A stretch of 36,640 nt of DNA from Elusimicrobia bacterium GWA2_62_23 (GTDB lineage: Bacteria; Elusimicrobiota; Elusimicrobia; Elusimicrobiales; UBA9959), in NCBI GenBank assembly GCA_001799635.1, contig MGTV01000025.1, positions 1-36,640 on the forward strand, in the 5' to 3' direction. Made by a program: the position numbers and the translations under genes. The notes under the pieces are model-generated. The model saw nothing but the letters and a program-made list of their open reading frames with translations, was not told where the DNA came from and searched no databases. Positions 33,200 to 36,640 of this stretch are shown here, piece after piece; within the stretch, counting starts at the first letter, position 1; every line of letters begins with the position of its first letter.

Positions 33200-33230
33200 G
33201 CCGCGCGGATCACGGTCCGCGCGGCTTTTT
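33200..33230 (+). terminator. Terminator between rpsU and dnaG
   Basis: GCCGCGCGGA and TCCGCGCGGC form a perfect 10-bp stem with a 6-base loop, followed by TTTTT. It lies 19 bases after the rpsU stop and 27 before dnaG, like the partial terminator in the E. coli rpsU-dnaG-rpoD operon, which lets S21 be made in excess. Confidence 0.9.
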
Positions 33231-33256
33231 GCCTATTTCCGAATTCCGGCACATTA

Positions 33257-34990
33257 ATGGGTTCTTCACCAGTAATAGAAAAGATCAAAGAGAAACTGGA
33301 CATCGTGGATGTCATCAGGGAGTACGTGCCCGCCCTGAAGAAGGCCGGCCGCAACTTCAAGGCCAACTGCCCCTTCCACAACGAGAAGACCCCCTCCTTC
33401 AACGTCAGTCCCGACAAACAGATCTTCCACTGCTTCGGCTGCGGCGAGGGCGGCGACCTGTTCTCCTTCGTCATGAAGATCGAAGGCCTCACTTTCCCCG
33501 AAGCCGCCCGCAAGCTCGCCCTCAAAGCGGGCGTGGAGTACGGCGACGAACGCACCCACGAGATGACGGAAGCGGACAAGGAGCGCCTGGAGCTCAAGAA
33601 GATGCTGGCCCACGCGGCGGCCTTCTACCAGAAGGCCCTGTTCGCCCCCGAAGGCGAAAAGGCCCGCCTGTACCTGGGCGAGCGGCGCCTCAGCAAGGCC
33701 ACCGTGGAGCGCTTCGGCCTGGGCTGGGCGCCCGCCAACGGCAACGCGCTGATGGCCGAGCTCAAAGCCAAAGGCTGGACCAAGGACCTGGCCCTTAAAG
33801 CGGGCCTGGTGACCGAACGCGAGGGCGGCCGCACCGGCGACACCTTCCGCGGGCGCATAATGTTCCCCATCCGCGGCCAGGCCGGCGACACCATAGCCTT
33901 CGGCGGCCGCGTCCTGGACCCCGAGGCGCAGCCGAAATATCTGAACTCCCCCGAGACCGTCCTGTTCTCCAAGCGCCGCACGCTTTACGGCATCCACGAG
34001 GCCCTGCCGCAGATACGCATGAGCGGCCGGCTGCTGCTCCTGGAAGGCTACATGGACGTGATAGGCGCCCACCAGCACGGCGTGGACTGGGCCGTGGCCC
34101 CGCTGGGCACCGCCCTCACCGCCGAGCACGCCTCTTTCATCGGCCGCTACGCCAAGGACACCGTGGTGATGTTCGACGACGACCGGGCCGGCATCCAGGC
34201 CTCCGTCAGGGCCGCCGAGGTCTTCATGGAGTCCGGTCTGTACGTGCGCCTGGCCAACCTCGGCACCGGCCAGGACCCCGACGAGTTCCTCAACGACCAC
34301 GGCCGCGCCGAATTCGAAGGCAAGATAGCCGCCGCGGCGGACACGCTGGAATTCCGCATGAACCTGTTCTTCAAGAACCGCAAGACGCCCCCCACCTCGC
34401 AGGAAAAGGCGCAGGCCATAGCCCTGCTGCTCGAGACCGTGGCCAAGCAGCCCGACGAGATCCTCAAGAGCGAATGGGTGAAGTCCCTGGCCACCCGCTT
34501 CGGCGTGGAGGAGGCCTCGGTGCTCAAGCAGCTCAGGAAAGTGGTGGTCCGCCCCGAGCGCGAGGCCAGGCGCGAGGCGCCGCAGGCCGTCTCCATGCCG
34601 CCCATAGAACGCGGGTTCATCCAGCTGATGCTGCGCGACCCCGCCCTGATAGAGCAGGCGGCGGCGCTCTCCCCCGATGATTTTTCGGACCCCATGGCCC
34701 GCAGCCTGTTCTCCGCCATCCTGGCGCTGCCGCCGGAGGCCAGGACCAGGATCCCCCAGGCCATCAGCGCGGAATTCCCGGAGCAGGCGGCCCTGGTGAT
34801 GGGCCTGGCGGTCTCGGACCCGGGCGGCGAGATCTCGGCCGCGCAGAACGCCTCGGGCGCGGTCCGGATGCTCAAACGTTTTGCCCTGCAGCGGCGCTGG
34901 ACGGAGATGAAGGGGCGCATAGCCTCGCTCACCGCGGCCGAACTGCAGGAGTTCCGGCGCCTGGCCGGGGAACTGAAGTCGTCGAAGTGA
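33257..34990 (+). CDS. dnaG: DNA primase DnaG
   Basis: DnaG lays RNA primers for replication. The 577-residue protein has the CHC2 zinc ribbon with C38, H41, C59 and C62 (CPFHNEKTPSF then HCFGCGEGGDLFSF), the RNA polymerase core domain (GRIMFPIRG, AFGGRVLD, PKYLNSPET) and TOPRIM (LLLLEGYMDVI and the metal site MFDDDRAG). A C-terminal helicase-binding region follows from about residue 440. The length is near the family's 550-600. No Shine-Dalgarno is visible before the ATG. It lies between rpsU and rpoD, the classic order, and shares the transcript with rpoD (28-base gap). Confidence 0.96.
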   Translation: MGSSPVIEKIKEKLDIVDVIREYVPALKKAGRNFKANCPFHNEKTPSFNVSPDKQIFHCFGCGEGGDLFSFVMKIEGLTFPEAARKLALKAGVEYGDERTHEMTEADKERLELKKMLAHAAAFYQKALFAPEGEKARLYLGERRLSKATVERFGLGWAPANGNALMAELKAKGWTKDLALKAGLVTEREGGRTGDTFRGRIMFPIRGQAGDTIAFGGRVLDPEAQPKYLNSPETVLFSKRRTLYGIHEALPQIRMSGRLLLLEGYMDVIGAHQHGVDWAVAPLGTALTAEHASFIGRYAKDTVVMFDDDRAGIQASVRAAEVFMESGLYVRLANLGTGQDPDEFLNDHGRAEFEGKIAAAADTLEFRMNLFFKNRKTPPTSQEKAQAIALLLETVAKQPDEILKSEWVKSLATRFGVEEASVLKQLRKVVVRPEREARREAPQAVSMPPIERGFIQLMLRDPALIEQAAALSPDDFSDPMARSLFSAILALPPEARTRIPQAISAEFPEQAALVMGLAVSDPGGEISAAQNASGAVRMLKRFALQRRWTEMKGRIASLTAAELQEFRRLAGELKSSK

Positions 34991-35018
34991 TTTCTGAGAG
35001 CAGACTAGGAGACTAACA

Positions 35019-36640
<1,622 letters not shown>

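Overview
The window is GC-rich, densely packed bacterial chromosome from a diderm. It encodes a signal-peptide beta-barrel-like protein, a lipoprotein, type IV pilus parts and many exported TPR proteins. Housekeeping genes (smpB, efp, rsmA, murC, dnaG, rpoD, rplM, rpsI, rpsU) dominate, so this is core chromosome rather than a plasmid or phage. Tandem PilE-type pilins, TPR-rich exported proteins and an exported protease with a C-terminal FlgD-like Ig domain suggest Elusimicrobiota or a related lineage. That is an inference from gene style, about 50% sure.

Layout. From 1 to 19744 nearly everything is on the minus strand, except smpB. From 19759 to the end everything is on the plus strand. The two halves diverge across only 14 A/T bases. 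Left to right, the minus half holds: tandem pilins with a duplicated upstream region; tRNA-Ser(GGA), with plus-strand smpB beside it; pilB with an outer membrane protein; a peptidase and chaperone run (M24 peptidase, lemA, htpX, efp, HAD, unknown exported protein, S8 protease, DUF192); a coupled run of TPR protein, P-loop-less NTPase homologue, murC, rsmA and GT2; a histidine kinase coupled to a LysM protein; and rdgB. The plus half holds: a TPR protein; a run of clostripain-like protease, phytoene/squalene synthase, dcd, TPR protein and small membrane protein; rplM-rpsI; a helical protein followed by three phosphoesterase-fold proteins, two of them apparently dead; hinT; and the rpsU-dnaG-rpoD macromolecular synthesis cluster, with rpoD cut by the window edge.

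How the genes work together. Many neighbours share 1- to 4-base stop/start overlaps (ATGA, GTGA, TAATG, TGATG), which implies translational coupling. Genes inside operons mostly have Shine-Dalgarno sequences or overlaps. Several operon-leading genes instead have a -10 box 8-12 bases before the start codon and no good Shine-Dalgarno, which suggests leaderless mRNAs.

Most notable: a perfect 30-bp inverted-repeat element translated in frame at the start of a phytoene-synthase-family gene; an UshA-type nucleotidase followed by a paralogue lacking every metal ligand and a HAD protein lacking its nucleophile; an EF-P with Gln at the modified loop tip; a THEP1-type NTPase homologue without Walker A; and an S8 protease whose catalytic core alone is AT-richer. 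No CRISPR array, insertion sequence with transposase, rRNA or prophage was seen. No stretch over 300 bases lacks a gene.
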